Source: Sphingobium algorifonticola
GTDB lineage: Bacteria; Pseudomonadota; Alphaproteobacteria; Sphingomonadales; Sphingomonadaceae
Assembly: GCF_004005485.1 (NCBI RefSeq)
Contig: NZ_RZUL01000001.1
Coordinates: forward strand, 186,001-250,000
Length of the DNA stretch: 64,000 bases
Direction: 5' to 3'
Part shown: positions 41,422 to 50,045 of the stretch, in pieces
Position numbering within the stretch: position 1 is the first letter of the stretch
Layout: each line of letters begins with the position of its first letter
Notes under the pieces: generated by a model
Databases searched by the model: none
The model's input: the letters and a program-made list of their open reading frames with translations, nothing else
What the model was told of the DNA's origin: nothing
Translations under genes and position numbers: made by a program

Positions 41422-42513
41422 TTATGCGGTCAGCGCCACATAGCGTTGCAATTCCCATTCGCTGTCGCCGAACAGCGACGCGAGCACCAGCACACGCTTG
41501 AACGCCTGGCCTACCATCAGCTCCTCCGTCGTGCCGATGCCGCCATGCAATTGCACGGCATCCTCCGCGAGAGTCATGGCGTTTGCGGCGATATAGGCCT
41601 TCGCCCCGGCGATGGCGGCGACGCACGCGTCCCCTGACTGCGCGGCCGCGCGATACAACTGCCCGCGGCTCAACTCCAGCCGTGCATAATGGTCCGCCAT
41701 GCGATGCTGGACAGCCTGAAAATCGCCAATCGCCTGACCGAACTGGTTGCGGGTCTTGAGATAGTCGAGCGTCGCGTCGAACATCATGCCCATCAGGCCG
41801 ATCAGCTCGCCGCAGACCGCAAGGCGCGCATCGTTCAACGTCGATTCCAGCGCCTCAATGGAGCCGGGCATCGGCGTTGCGGGGGTTTGCGCGAAGTCGA
41901 TGTCGCTCGCGGCCGATCCATCCGCCAGCCGATAATTGCGGCGGGTGATGCCCGGCGCATCCGCTTCGACCAGATAGAGGCCGAGCGCGCCATCGGCCCC
42001 GCGCGCGACAACCACCAGATTGTCCGCATAGGGGCCGCCCAGCACCATCTGCTTTGTGCCGGACAGAAGCGGCTGCGCGCCGGCGCCGCCCACACTGGTC
42101 GCAATTGCTGCGTAACCAAAACGTGCGTTGCGTTCTGCCACGGCGAGGGCCGCGAACTGCGTGCCGGATGTGAGCGCGGGTAGCAATGCCGCGGCCTGAT
42201 CCGGTGATCCGGCGCGTTCTATGATTTTACCCGCGAGAATGATGACGGGCAACACCGGCTCAACGGCGACCGACCTGCCCAGTGCCTCCATGACGGTAAT
42301 CATTTCTACCGGACCGCCACCCAGCCCGCCAAACGCTTCGGCAAAGGGAAAAGCAAGCAGACCCGTGTCCGCCAGGAGCGCCCAGCCTTCCGCGCTAAAC
42401 CCGGACGGGGCACGCACATAGGCAAGCCGTTTGACCGAGTCGTACCGGTCGTTCGCGAACCGCTCGACCAGATCGCGGAGCATCCCCTGCTCGTCGCTGA
42501 GATCGAAATCCAA
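41422..42513 (-). CDS. Acyl-CoA dehydrogenase-like protein, small degenerate type
   Basis: A 363-residue acyl-CoA dehydrogenase family protein. The N-terminal LSDEQGMLRDLVERF, the LGGGPVEMITVMEALGRS block and the C-terminal DAVQLHGGIGTTEELMVGQAF are present. The usual SEPGAGSD FAD/substrate motif is not seen; the equivalent region reads AERNARFGY. Small, degenerate members of this kind can form a mixed complex with a second, active subunit, as in steroid catabolism. The 402-residue dehydrogenase at 45343 is a possible partner. Minus strand, divergent from the LuxR regulator. Confidence 0.88.
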   Translation of the reverse strand: MDFDLSDEQGMLRDLVERFANDRYDSVKRLAYVRAPSGFSAEGWALLADTGLLAFPFAEAFGGLGGGPVEMITVMEALGRSVAVEPVLPVIILAGKIIERAGSPDQAAALLPALTSGTQFAALAVAERNARFGYAAIATSVGGAGAQPLLSGTKQMVLGGPYADNLVVVARGADGALGLYLVEADAPGITRRNYRLADGSAASDIDFAQTPATPMPGSIEALESTLNDARLAVCGELIGLMGMMFDATLDYLKTRNQFGQAIGDFQAVQHRMADHYARLELSRGQLYRAAAQSGDACVAAIAGAKAYIAANAMTLAEDAVQLHGGIGTTEELMVGQAFKRVLVLASLFGDSEWELQRYVALTA

Positions 42514-42563
42514 AGCTGCCGTCCCCTAATGGCTCCGCCGGTCGGCCATTCCCTCCGAACCGG

Positions 42564-42583
42564 CATATTCTGTCATATTCTGT
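42564..42583. repeat. Perfect 10-base tandem repeat
   Basis: CATATTCTGT occurs twice in direct succession, 50-70 bases before the acyl-CoA dehydrogenase start in the divergent gap with the LuxR gene. It could be a protein-binding site; nothing firm is known. Confidence 0.45.
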
Positions 42584-42657
42584 GCAATACCCACTAAGCA
42601 CCGTGATGCCCCATGCATCGCCTGCGTTTTCCAATAGTTTGGAACGGGGCAGGGCGG

Positions 42658-42683
42658 AAAACCTATACGGAGTCATAGGTTTT
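42658..42683. promoter_or_regulatory. Palindromic operator before the LuxR-type gene
   Basis: AAAACCTAT (42658-42666) and ATAGGTTTT (42675-42683) are perfect inverted arms around 8 bases, 44 bases before the LuxR-type ATG. The size and position fit a LuxR-family binding site that could control the divergent acyl-CoA dehydrogenase gene, the regulator, or both. Confidence 0.6.
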
Positions 42684-42726
42684 TGCGCTCTTGTCGCCAC
42701 CCCTGCGGCGGTATATTCTCCTATGC

Positions 42727-43608
42727 ATGGAGAGAACAGGCGACAGCTTTGCCGCCTGCATGGATGATAGCGGCAAGACCCCAATAGGCACCGATATCCG
42801 TTCACGCAGGCATGTGCCCACCGCGATAGCCACGGCGGCCGATATCCGCCCGGCTGCGGAAGCCTTGCGCGACATCGCGCTTGAACTCGGCAATTTTCGC
42901 GTGGCGGCCTGCGCCAATATCGCCTCCAAACTCTCGATGTGCGACGAAGCGGGCGAAGTGCTCGCCTCCACTGTGTTCGGCTGGCCTGCATCGCGCGAGC
43001 AATGGTGGAAGAAACCGCTGCTGGCGCTGAGTTCGCCGCTGCCCTTTGCCTGCCGCTATGAAAGCGAACCATTCTGGGCCAATGCGCGCGGCATCCACAC
43101 GCGCGCGCCCAATCCGCTGCTCGACCAGATCGACCTTTCGCATTTCAACGACGATGTGAACGGCGCGGCGGCGATCGTGGTGCCTATTCATCTGCCGTTC
43201 GGTCAGATCGGCGCAGTGAGCTTCACGCCGATCGACAACGGGCGCGACGACCTGTCCCGCGAGTTCGATCTGTACGCCGACCAGCTTGAATATCATGCGC
43301 GGCGGTTCATCAGCGGCTATTCGCGCGTGACGATGCAGCGGCCCTGGATTCCGAAGAATTGCCGCCTGTCCAAACGGGAAGTGGAATGCCTGCGCTGGGC
43401 GGCGGTCGGCAAGACCGATGTCGAAATCGCAATGATCCTGGGCCGCAGTTGCGCCACGGTGCGCTTTCACATTCACAATGCCGCCACCAAGCTGGAAGCG
43501 GTGAACCGCAGCCAGACGGTGTTCAAGGCGACGCAACTGGGTTTCCTGGGTGCCGTCGCCGCAATATCGCCGCGCTCCACCAACCCGGAAAATCTGGCTC
43601 ACAATTAA
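42727..43608 (+). CDS. LuxR-family transcriptional regulator
   Basis: A 293-residue regulator. The last 65 residues are a LuxR-type HTH (LSKREVECLRWAAVGKTDVE, then ATVRFHIHNAATKLEAVNRS). The N-terminal 220 residues look like the autoinducer-binding type fold (REQWWKKPLLALSSPLPFA, then VPIHLPFGQIGAVSF), but no luxI gene is near, so it may sense a pathway intermediate or an outside signal. The start is uncertain: ATG 42727 has no clear ribosome site; ATG 42760 is an alternative. Its central place suggests it controls the flanking catabolic genes. Confidence 0.88.
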   Translation: MERTGDSFAACMDDSGKTPIGTDIRSRRHVPTAIATAADIRPAAEALRDIALELGNFRVAACANIASKLSMCDEAGEVLASTVFGWPASREQWWKKPLLALSSPLPFACRYESEPFWANARGIHTRAPNPLLDQIDLSHFNDDVNGAAAIVVPIHLPFGQIGAVSFTPIDNGRDDLSREFDLYADQLEYHARRFISGYSRVTMQRPWIPKNCRLSKREVECLRWAAVGKTDVEIAMILGRSCATVRFHIHNAATKLEAVNRSQTVFKATQLGFLGAVAAISPRSTNPENLAHN

Positions 43609-43787
43609 GCCACGCCGCGGATGCGCCCAAAATGGCCTGTCGGCAACGGCAAGCCTTTTTCGTTTCGGGACACGAGATCATCCAGTCCCGTCCGCAGCAA
43701 CCTGCGGCAACCTATGCTTTGTTACAGCGGAAATCGCCTGCGTCTCTCCCCATAGTCAGGACGAGAAACGCAAGGAGGGCGCGCGTC

Positions 43788-44198
43788 ATTTCCAGCCGGG
43801 TTGCCATAGCGGAAGGGCTGTTCACGCAGAGCGAGGCCCCGTGCCTGATCGGCGGGCGGGAACGCACAAGCGGGCGCATCGTCTTCCCCTGCCCGGACGA
43901 CTCCACCCGCTGGGAGCCAGTGCCGCTGCCTCGCCAGGGTATATTATGGTCGTGGACGATACAGCGTTTCCGTCCCAAATCGCCGCCCTATGCCGGGCCG
44001 GAGGCCTTCGAACCTTTTGCGCTTGGCTATGTCGAGTTGCCGGGCGCGGTGATCGTCGAGGCACCGCTCACGGGCATTGCTTTCGACGCAATCCGCATCG
44101 GCATGACCTTGGAGACGGTGCTCGTGCCGCTGACGAGTGACAGCGAGGGCCGCACTGTCGTCACCTTCGCCTTCGCCCCTGCGGAGTTGCAGGCATGA
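43788..44198 (+). CDS. DUF35 (Zn-ribbon OB-fold) thiolase partner, zinc ligands lost
   Basis: A 136-residue protein of the DUF35 family, partners of thiolase-like enzymes that give them a CoA-binding OB fold. It matches in the segments RVAIAEGLFTQSE, LIGGRERTSGRIVFPCP and FRPKSPPYAGPEAFEPFALG. Only one Cys remains in the ribbon, so the metal site is gone. No ATG, GTG or TTG lies near the conserved start; ATT at 43788 is 9 bases after a perfect AAGGAGG (43772-43778). ATG 43632 in frame would add 52 unlike residues. The stop overlaps the thiolase-like start (ATGA). Confidence 0.82.
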   Translation: MSSRVAIAEGLFTQSEAPCLIGGRERTSGRIVFPCPDDSTRWEPVPLPRQGILWSWTIQRFRPKSPPYAGPEAFEPFALGYVELPGAVIVEAPLTGIAFDAIRIGMTLETVLVPLTSDSEGRTVVTFAFAPAELQA

Positions 44199-45340
44199 GC
44201 GACGTGTTCATCGTCGGCATCGGCATCCACCCCTTCGGCCGCACCGACGGACTTATGGGATTGCAACAGGGTGCGCATGCCGCGCGCGTCGCTCTCGCGG
44301 ACGCGGGCGTCGACTGGCGCGACATGCAGTTCGGCTTCGGTGGATCGGACGCGGCGGGCAATGCCGATTCGATCGTCAACGAACTGGGGCTGACCGGCCT
44401 GCCTTTCATCAACGTCAAAAATGGCTGCGCCACCGGCGGATCGGCGCTGATCGGCGCATGGCAGGCGATCGCCTCGGGCCAGAATGACATCGGCATCGCC
44501 ATCGGCTTCGACAAGCATCCGCGCGGCGCGTTCAACGCCATGCCCGCCGAATATGGCCTGCCCGACTGGTATGGTGCGATGGGCATGATGGTGACGACGC
44601 AATTCTTCGCCATGAAGCTGCAACGCTATATGGCGCTGCACGGCATATCGCAGGCGACGCTGGGGCGTGTCGCGGAAAAGGCCTTTGCGAACGCCGCCCA
44701 TGCCGATCATGCCTGGCGGCGCGTGCCGGTCGATCTCGATACCATTCTCGACAGCCCGATGATCAGCGATCCGCTGACCAAATATATGTTCTGTTCGCCC
44801 GCCGAGGGCGGTGTCGCGCTGATCCTGGCGAGCGAGAAGAAGGCGCGGGAACTGGGCAAGGCACAGGTGCGAATCAAGGCGGCGGCGATCCGTACGCGGC
44901 CGCCCGGTTCGTTCGAGGTTTTCGCCCCAAGCATCGCCATAGAACGCGGCGGCGCACCCACGCTGCTGGCATCGGCAGCCGCCTTTGAGATGGCGGGAAT
45001 AGGGCCGGACGACATCGACGTCGCGCAGTTGCAGGATACCGAATCCGGCGCGGAAATCATGCATATGGCCGAAAACGGCTTTTGCGCGGACGGCGCGCAG
45101 GAGGAATGGCTGGCGGAAGGCTGGAGCCGCATCGACGGGCGGCTTCCGGTCAATACCGATGGCGGATGCCTCGCCTGCGGCGAACCGATCGGCGCGTCCG
45201 GCCTGCGTCAGGTCTATGAGAATGTAACGCAATTGCTGGGGCGCGGTGGTGGGCGTCAGGTGCCCGGCAACCCCAGGACAGCCTATTCGCATGTCTATGG
45301 CGCGCCCGGCATATCCGGCGTGACGATATTGGAACGATAA
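44195..45340 (+). CDS. Thiolase-like enzyme (SCP-2 thiolase/Ltp aldolase type)
   Basis: A 381-residue thiolase-fold protein. Cys78 in VKNGCATGGSAL matches the thiolase acyl-binding Cys. The second motif reads GEP (329-331, in CGEPIGASGLRQ) where classical thiolases have GHP with a catalytic His, and the final CxG is absent (YGAPGISG). With its coupled DUF35 partner this recalls the steroid-side-chain enzymes of the Ltp2 type, which do a retro-aldol cleavage, or SCP-x-type thiolases. The real reaction needs a test. It overlaps DUF35 by 4 bases and ends 2 bases before the next dehydrogenase. Confidence 0.88.
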   Translation: MSDVFIVGIGIHPFGRTDGLMGLQQGAHAARVALADAGVDWRDMQFGFGGSDAAGNADSIVNELGLTGLPFINVKNGCATGGSALIGAWQAIASGQNDIGIAIGFDKHPRGAFNAMPAEYGLPDWYGAMGMMVTTQFFAMKLQRYMALHGISQATLGRVAEKAFANAAHADHAWRRVPVDLDTILDSPMISDPLTKYMFCSPAEGGVALILASEKKARELGKAQVRIKAAAIRTRPPGSFEVFAPSIAIERGGAPTLLASAAAFEMAGIGPDDIDVAQLQDTESGAEIMHMAENGFCADGAQEEWLAEGWSRIDGRLPVNTDGGCLACGEPIGASGLRQVYENVTQLLGRGGGRQVPGNPRTAYSHVYGAPGISGVTILER

Positions 45341-45342
45341 AC

Positions 45343-46551
45343 ATGGACCTCAATTTCTCTCCGCAGGACGAAGCCTTCCGGGCCGAGGTGCGCGCCTTTC
45401 TCGACACCCACCTGCCCGAGCATCTGCGCGCGGGCATGCGGGCGACGCCATCGGTGTTCGTGGAACCGGATATCGGCCGCGAATGGCAGCGCATCCTGCA
45501 CGAGAAAGGCTGGCTCGCCTATAATTGGCCGGTCGATTGCGGCGGGACGGGCTGGACCACCGTGCAACGCTATATCTTCGAGAAGGAATGTGCGCTGGCC
45601 GATGCGCCGGGCCTTCCCGTGCTGGGGCTTAAACTGTTGGGGCCGGTGATCTGCCGGTTCGGTACGCCGGAACAGAAGGCGACGCTACTGCCGCGCATTC
45701 TGGACGGCACGGATTACTGGTGTCAGGGCTTTTCGGAACCCGGCGCGGGATCGGACCTTGCCAGCCTGAAGACCCGGGCGGAAAAGCGCGGCGACCATTA
45801 TGTCATCAACGGGCGCAAGCTGTGGACGACGCATGCCCATCACGCGACAAACATCTTCTGCCTCGTTCGCACCGACGGCACGGTGAAGCCGCAGGCGGGC
45901 ATCAGCTTCATCCTTGTGGACATGAATCAGCCTGGTGTGGAGGTCCGCCCGATCAAGGGGCTGGCGGGCGATCATGAAGTCAACGAAGTCTATCTGGACG
46001 ATGTGGTCGCGCCGCTCGACAATCTGGTGGGGGCGGAAGGCGAAGGCTGGACCATCGCCAAGTTCCTGCTGGAAAATGAGCGTGGCGGCGCCTGTCATGC
46101 CCCCAAGCTGCTTGCCGACATCCGCAAGCTGCGCGCGGCGGCGGGGCTGGAACCGGATGGCATGGGCGGGAACATGGCGCAGGACGCCGCCTTCATGGCC
46201 GCACTGGCGTTCGTCGAGCTGGAAAGTCAGGCGCTGGAGATGACCGAACTGCGGGTGCTGGCGGAAATGGCCAAGGGGCTGCCGCCGGGACCGCAAACGT
46301 CGCTGTCGAAAATGGTCGCCTCCACCTTGCGGCAGAAAGTCGACGGGCTGGCGGTGCGGCTGTTCGCCTATGCCGGGCTGGCGCTGGAGGAGGCGCGGCC
46401 ATTGTACGGCAATGACAGCCCCGCGCCGCTGTACAGCAAGGATGCGCAGCTTGCCGCGCCGCGCTATCTCAATAGCCGTGCCTGGACGATCTTCGGCGGA
46501 ACCAATGAAGTGCAACGCACGATCATCGCCAAAACCGTGCTGGGCCTGTAG
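45343..46551 (+). CDS. Acyl-CoA dehydrogenase, large type
   Basis: A 402-residue FAD-dependent acyl-CoA dehydrogenase making an alpha,beta-double bond. Conserved blocks are FSEPGAGSDLASLKTRAEKR, GRKLWTTHAHHA and the C-terminal RAWTIFGGTNEVQRTIIAK. The N-terminal LNFSPQDEAFRAEVRAFL is typical. It starts 2 bases after the thiolase-like stop, so the DUF35, thiolase and dehydrogenase genes form one tight unit. It could pair with the smaller dehydrogenase at 41422-42513 as the intact subunit. Confidence 0.93.
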   Translation: MDLNFSPQDEAFRAEVRAFLDTHLPEHLRAGMRATPSVFVEPDIGREWQRILHEKGWLAYNWPVDCGGTGWTTVQRYIFEKECALADAPGLPVLGLKLLGPVICRFGTPEQKATLLPRILDGTDYWCQGFSEPGAGSDLASLKTRAEKRGDHYVINGRKLWTTHAHHATNIFCLVRTDGTVKPQAGISFILVDMNQPGVEVRPIKGLAGDHEVNEVYLDDVVAPLDNLVGAEGEGWTIAKFLLENERGGACHAPKLLADIRKLRAAAGLEPDGMGGNMAQDAAFMAALAFVELESQALEMTELRVLAEMAKGLPPGPQTSLSKMVASTLRQKVDGLAVRLFAYAGLALEEARPLYGNDSPAPLYSKDAQLAAPRYLNSRAWTIFGGTNEVQRTIIAKTVLGL

Positions 46552-46584
46552 CATGTCCCGCAACGACAAAAGACGGAGAGTGAG

Positions 46585-47547
46585 ATGCAACTGAGCCGCG
46601 ACGCGCTGCTGAAGGCCTATCGCCAGATGAAGACGATCCGGGCGTTCGAGAACCGCCTGCATGACGAGATCGCGCTGGGCGAGATCGCCGGGTTCACGCA
46701 TCTCTATGCCGGTCAGGAAGCCTGCGCCGTGGGCGTGTGCGAGCATCTGGGGCCAAAGGATTATATAATATCGACGCATCGCGGTCACGGCCACTGCATC
46801 GCCAAGGGATGCGACGTGGTGGACATGATGAAGGAGTTGTACGGGAGCCGCGAGGGGCTGTGCAAGGGACGCGGTGGCTCCATGCACATCGCCGACGTCA
46901 ATGTCGGGATGCTGGGGGCGAACGGCATTGTCGGCGCAGGCGCGCCGATCGCGGTGGGCGCTGGCATTTCCGCCAAGGCAACGGGCCATGTCTCCATCGC
47001 CTTTTCCGGCGACGGCGCATGCAACCAGGGCACGACGTTCGAGGCGATGAACATGGCCGTCGTCCTGAAAGTGCCGGTTATCTTCGTCTATGAGAACAAT
47101 CATTACTCGGAACATACCGGTGTGGATTATGCCGTCGGTGCGGACAGCATCCTCGATCGGGCGGGCGCATTCGGCATGAAGACCTTCCGGGCGGACGGCA
47201 CCGATTTCTTCGCGGTGTACGAAACCATGCGCGAAGTGATCGAATACTGCCGCACGACCAAGCTGCCCGCAGCGGTCGAGCTGGATACCGAACGCTATTT
47301 CGGCCATTTCGAAGGCGATCCGCAACGCTATCGCGGCCCCGGCGAACTGGACCGCATCCGCGAAGAGCGCGACTGCCTCAAGACGTTCCGCGAGAAAGTG
47401 ACCGAGGCGAAGCTGCTGGATGGCGCGGACATCGACGCTGTCGACGCCGAAGTCGAGGCGCTGATCGACCGGGCCGTCGCGGAAGCCAAGGCCGCGGAAA
47501 AACCCAAGCCCGAGCACGTCCTGGAAGACGTGTACATCAGCTACTGA
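46585..47547 (+). CDS. 2-oxo acid / acetoin dehydrogenase E1, alpha subunit
   Basis: A 320-residue thiamin diphosphate-dependent subunit. The ThDP motif is GDGACNQGTTFEAMNMA followed by PVIFVYENN, and RGHGHCIAKGCDV plus GKGRGGSMHIAD are typical of acetoin dehydrogenase AcoA and pyruvate dehydrogenase E1-alpha. It oxidatively decarboxylates a 2-oxo acid, or cleaves acetoin, with E1-beta and E2. Acetoin-type is my preference from the short length and gene order, but the substrate is not proved. It follows the dehydrogenase by 33 bases. Confidence 0.92.
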   Translation: MQLSRDALLKAYRQMKTIRAFENRLHDEIALGEIAGFTHLYAGQEACAVGVCEHLGPKDYIISTHRGHGHCIAKGCDVVDMMKELYGSREGLCKGRGGSMHIADVNVGMLGANGIVGAGAPIAVGAGISAKATGHVSIAFSGDGACNQGTTFEAMNMAVVLKVPVIFVYENNHYSEHTGVDYAVGADSILDRAGAFGMKTFRADGTDFFAVYETMREVIEYCRTTKLPAAVELDTERYFGHFEGDPQRYRGPGELDRIREERDCLKTFREKVTEAKLLDGADIDAVDAEVEALIDRAVAEAKAAEKPKPEHVLEDVYISY

Positions 47548-47566
47548 CCGCAGGGATCATTCAGAC

Positions 47567-48583
47567 ATGGCCATAAAGATGATCCGCGAGGCGATCCTCG
47601 AAACCATCGACGCGGAAATGGCGCGCGATGAAAGCGTCATCATGCTGGGCGAAGATATCGTCGGCGGCAACGGCGCACCGGGCGGTCCCGAAGCGATTGG
47701 CGGGATCTGGAGCACGTCCACCGGCCTGTGGGCGAAATATGGCCCGGACCGGGTGATCGACACGCCGATTTCCGAAAGCGCGATCATCGGTGCGGCATCC
47801 GGCGCGGCGCTGACGGGCAAGCGGGCGATCGCGGAAATCATGTTCGCCGACTTCATCGGCGTGTGCATGGACCAGATCTGGAATCAGGTCGCCAAGTTCC
47901 GTTACATGTTCGGCGGCAAATCCACCTGCCCCATCGTCATCCGCATGGTCTATGGTGCCGGGTTCAACGCCGCCGCGCAGCACAGCCAGTCGATCCACGC
48001 GATGGTGACGGCGATGCCCGGCCTGAAAGTCGTGATGCCCAGCACGCCCGCCGACGCCAAGGGGCTGCTGACGCAGGCGATCCGCGACGACGATCCGGTG
48101 ATCTTCCTGGAACACAAGGCGCTTTACGCGGTGAAAGGCGACGTGCCCGATGGCGAATATCTGATCCCCTTCGGCCATGCCCGCCATGTCACGCAGGGCG
48201 ACGACATCACCCTATTGGCGACGGGCATGATGGTCGGCTTTGCGGAGAAGGCGGCGAAGCAGCTTGCAGAGGACGGCATCGGCTGCGACATCATCGACCT
48301 GCGCACCACCAGCCCGCTGGACGAGGAAGCGATCCTCGACAGCGTGGAGCGCACCGGCCGCCTGCTCATCGTCGACGAAAGCCCGCCGCGATGCAGCCTG
48401 GCGACGGACCTGTCCGCGATCGTCGCGAACAAGGCATTCGCTTCCCTGCGCGCGCCCATTGAAATGGTGACGGCGCCGCACACCCCGGTTCCCTTCGCGC
48501 GGGAACTGGAATCGGCCTATCTCCCCTCCCCCGACAAGATCGTGACGGCGGCCACCCGCCTCATGTCGTACAAGCGGGGTTGA
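47567..48583 (+). CDS. 2-oxo acid / acetoin dehydrogenase E1, beta subunit
   Basis: A 338-residue transketolase-type beta subunit. It shows MLGEDIVGGNGAPGGPEAIG, DTPISESAIIGAASGAAL, the conserved MFADFIGVCMDQIWNQVAKF and the C-terminal TAPHTPVPFARELESAYLP. It completes the ThDP active site of the E1 heterotetramer. The stop is followed within five bases by the E2 ATG, so E1-beta and E2 are coupled. Confidence 0.93.
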   Translation: MAIKMIREAILETIDAEMARDESVIMLGEDIVGGNGAPGGPEAIGGIWSTSTGLWAKYGPDRVIDTPISESAIIGAASGAALTGKRAIAEIMFADFIGVCMDQIWNQVAKFRYMFGGKSTCPIVIRMVYGAGFNAAAQHSQSIHAMVTAMPGLKVVMPSTPADAKGLLTQAIRDDDPVIFLEHKALYAVKGDVPDGEYLIPFGHARHVTQGDDITLLATGMMVGFAEKAAKQLAEDGIGCDIIDLRTTSPLDEEAILDSVERTGRLLIVDESPPRCSLATDLSAIVANKAFASLRAPIEMVTAPHTPVPFARELESAYLPSPDKIVTAATRLMSYKRG

Positions 48584-48588
48584 TCGTC

Positions 48589-50040
48589 ATGGCCAAACTG
48601 CGCGCCTTCACCATGCCCAAATGGGGCATCGAAATGACGGAAGGCGTCGTCGCCGAATGGATGGTCGCGCCAGGTCAGCCGTTTGCGAAAGGCGATACGC
48701 TGGCGCTGATCGAGACCGACAAGATCACCAACGAAGTCGAGGCGGAAGCGCCGGGCATGTTCCCGCGCCTGATCGCGACGCCCGGCAGCACATGGCAGGT
48801 CGGCGAGCTGATCGCGGTGCTGGCCGATGCAGGCGACGCGCCCGCCGACAGTGAAGTCGACGCCTTCATCGCGGGCTTCACCCCTGCCGATAACCGGGTG
48901 GCATCGCAGGCGGGGGCAAAGTCGGAAGCGGTACCTGTTGTGGCCCCCGAACCGGAGCCGCAGCCAGTCAAGGCGGTCGTCATCGCAGACGACATCAACA
49001 TCTCGCCCGCCGCCCGCGCGTTGGCCGTCGAGAAGAGCGTCGACATTTCCGGCATCGCAGGATCGGGCGCGAAGGGGCGCATCAGCTTTCAGGATGTGTT
49101 GCAGGCGAGCCTCGCCGATGCGCCTGCCCCCGCCCCGGCCGGAGGCGGCGCGCCGGTCGATCTGACGCCGGTCGGCAATGTGCTGGGCGACGTGTTCGCT
49201 AGCCCGCTGGCAAAGCGGCTGGCGGTGCAGCACAGGATCGACCTGTCCGCGATCACCGGCACCGGCCCGCGCGGGCGGATCAGCAAAGCGGACGTGCTGG
49301 CGAAGGTCGCGCCGGAAGCGCCGGTTGCGGCCGCGCCTGCGGCGCCCGCCCCGGCATCGGGCAGCGTCGAGATCATCCGCATGTCGCCGATGCGCAAGGC
49401 GATTGCCCGTGCGCTCAGCCACAGCAAATCGACGATCCCGCATTTCTATCTGCGCGCCGAAGTGCGGATCGACGCGATCCTGGGGCTGCGCGCGCAGGCC
49501 AAGGCGGCGACGGGCGAGGCACCCAGCATCAACGACTATATCGTGCGTGCGGTCGCGCTGGCGCTGTCGCGGCATCCCGATGTGAATGTGCAGGTGCATG
49601 GCGAGGAGATTCACCGCTTCGCCAGCGCCGACATCGCCGTTGCCGTCGCCACCGACAAGGGGCTGATCACGCCGATCGTGCGCGGCGCGGAGGCGCTGTC
49701 GGTCGCCGCCATATCGCGGGAGGTAAAGGCGCTGGCCGACAAGGCACGGGCCGGAAAGCTGGCACCGGAGGAGTTTCAGGGCGGCAGCTTCTCGATCAGC
49801 AACCTCGGCATGTTCGGCATCGACCAGTTCGACGCGATCATCAACCCGCCGCAGGGCGCGATCCTGGCGGTGGGCGCAGGGGTGCGCAGGCCAGTGGAGA
49901 TCGGCCATGCGCTCGCCTTCGCCACGGTCGTGAAGCTTTCCCTTTCCTGCGACCATCGCGCGATCGACGGCGCGGTGGGGGCAGATTTCATGCGGACGCT
50001 GAAAGGGCTGATCGAGGAACCGGCGGGGATCGTGGGGTAG
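48589..50040 (+). CDS. 2-oxo acid dehydrogenase E2 (dihydrolipoyl acyltransferase) with two E3-binding domains
   Basis: A 483-residue acyltransferase core protein. In order: a lipoyl domain (1-80) with lipoyl Lys45 in ETDKITNEVEA; a first peripheral-subunit-binding domain (about 137-173, SPAARALAVEKSVDISGIAG); a second (about 203-239, ASPLAKRLAVQHRIDLSAIT); and the catalytic domain with the active-site H456 and D460 (CDHRAIDG). Most E2 proteins have only one such binding domain. No E3 gene is adjacent, so a shared dihydrolipoamide dehydrogenase is needed. ATG 48589 is taken over a TTG nine bases earlier. Last gene of the cluster. Confidence 0.93.
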   Translation: MAKLRAFTMPKWGIEMTEGVVAEWMVAPGQPFAKGDTLALIETDKITNEVEAEAPGMFPRLIATPGSTWQVGELIAVLADAGDAPADSEVDAFIAGFTPADNRVASQAGAKSEAVPVVAPEPEPQPVKAVVIADDINISPAARALAVEKSVDISGIAGSGAKGRISFQDVLQASLADAPAPAPAGGGAPVDLTPVGNVLGDVFASPLAKRLAVQHRIDLSAITGTGPRGRISKADVLAKVAPEAPVAAAPAAPAPASGSVEIIRMSPMRKAIARALSHSKSTIPHFYLRAEVRIDAILGLRAQAKAATGEAPSINDYIVRAVALALSRHPDVNVQVHGEEIHRFASADIAVAVATDKGLITPIVRGAEALSVAAISREVKALADKARAGKLAPEEFQGGSFSISNLGMFGIDQFDAIINPPQGAILAVGAGVRRPVEIGHALAFATVVKLSLSCDHRAIDGAVGADFMRTLKGLIEEPAGIVG

Positions 50041-50045
50041 TTTTG

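Noticed and set aside
42727..43608. Quorum-sensing receptor with a local signal synthase
   Set aside because: No luxI-type gene is in the window; the N-terminal domain is only loosely like autoinducer-binding domains.
45685..47517. 610-residue open frame antisense to the dehydrogenase and E1-alpha genes
   Set aside because: Spans two clear plus-strand genes and their gap; a composition artefact.
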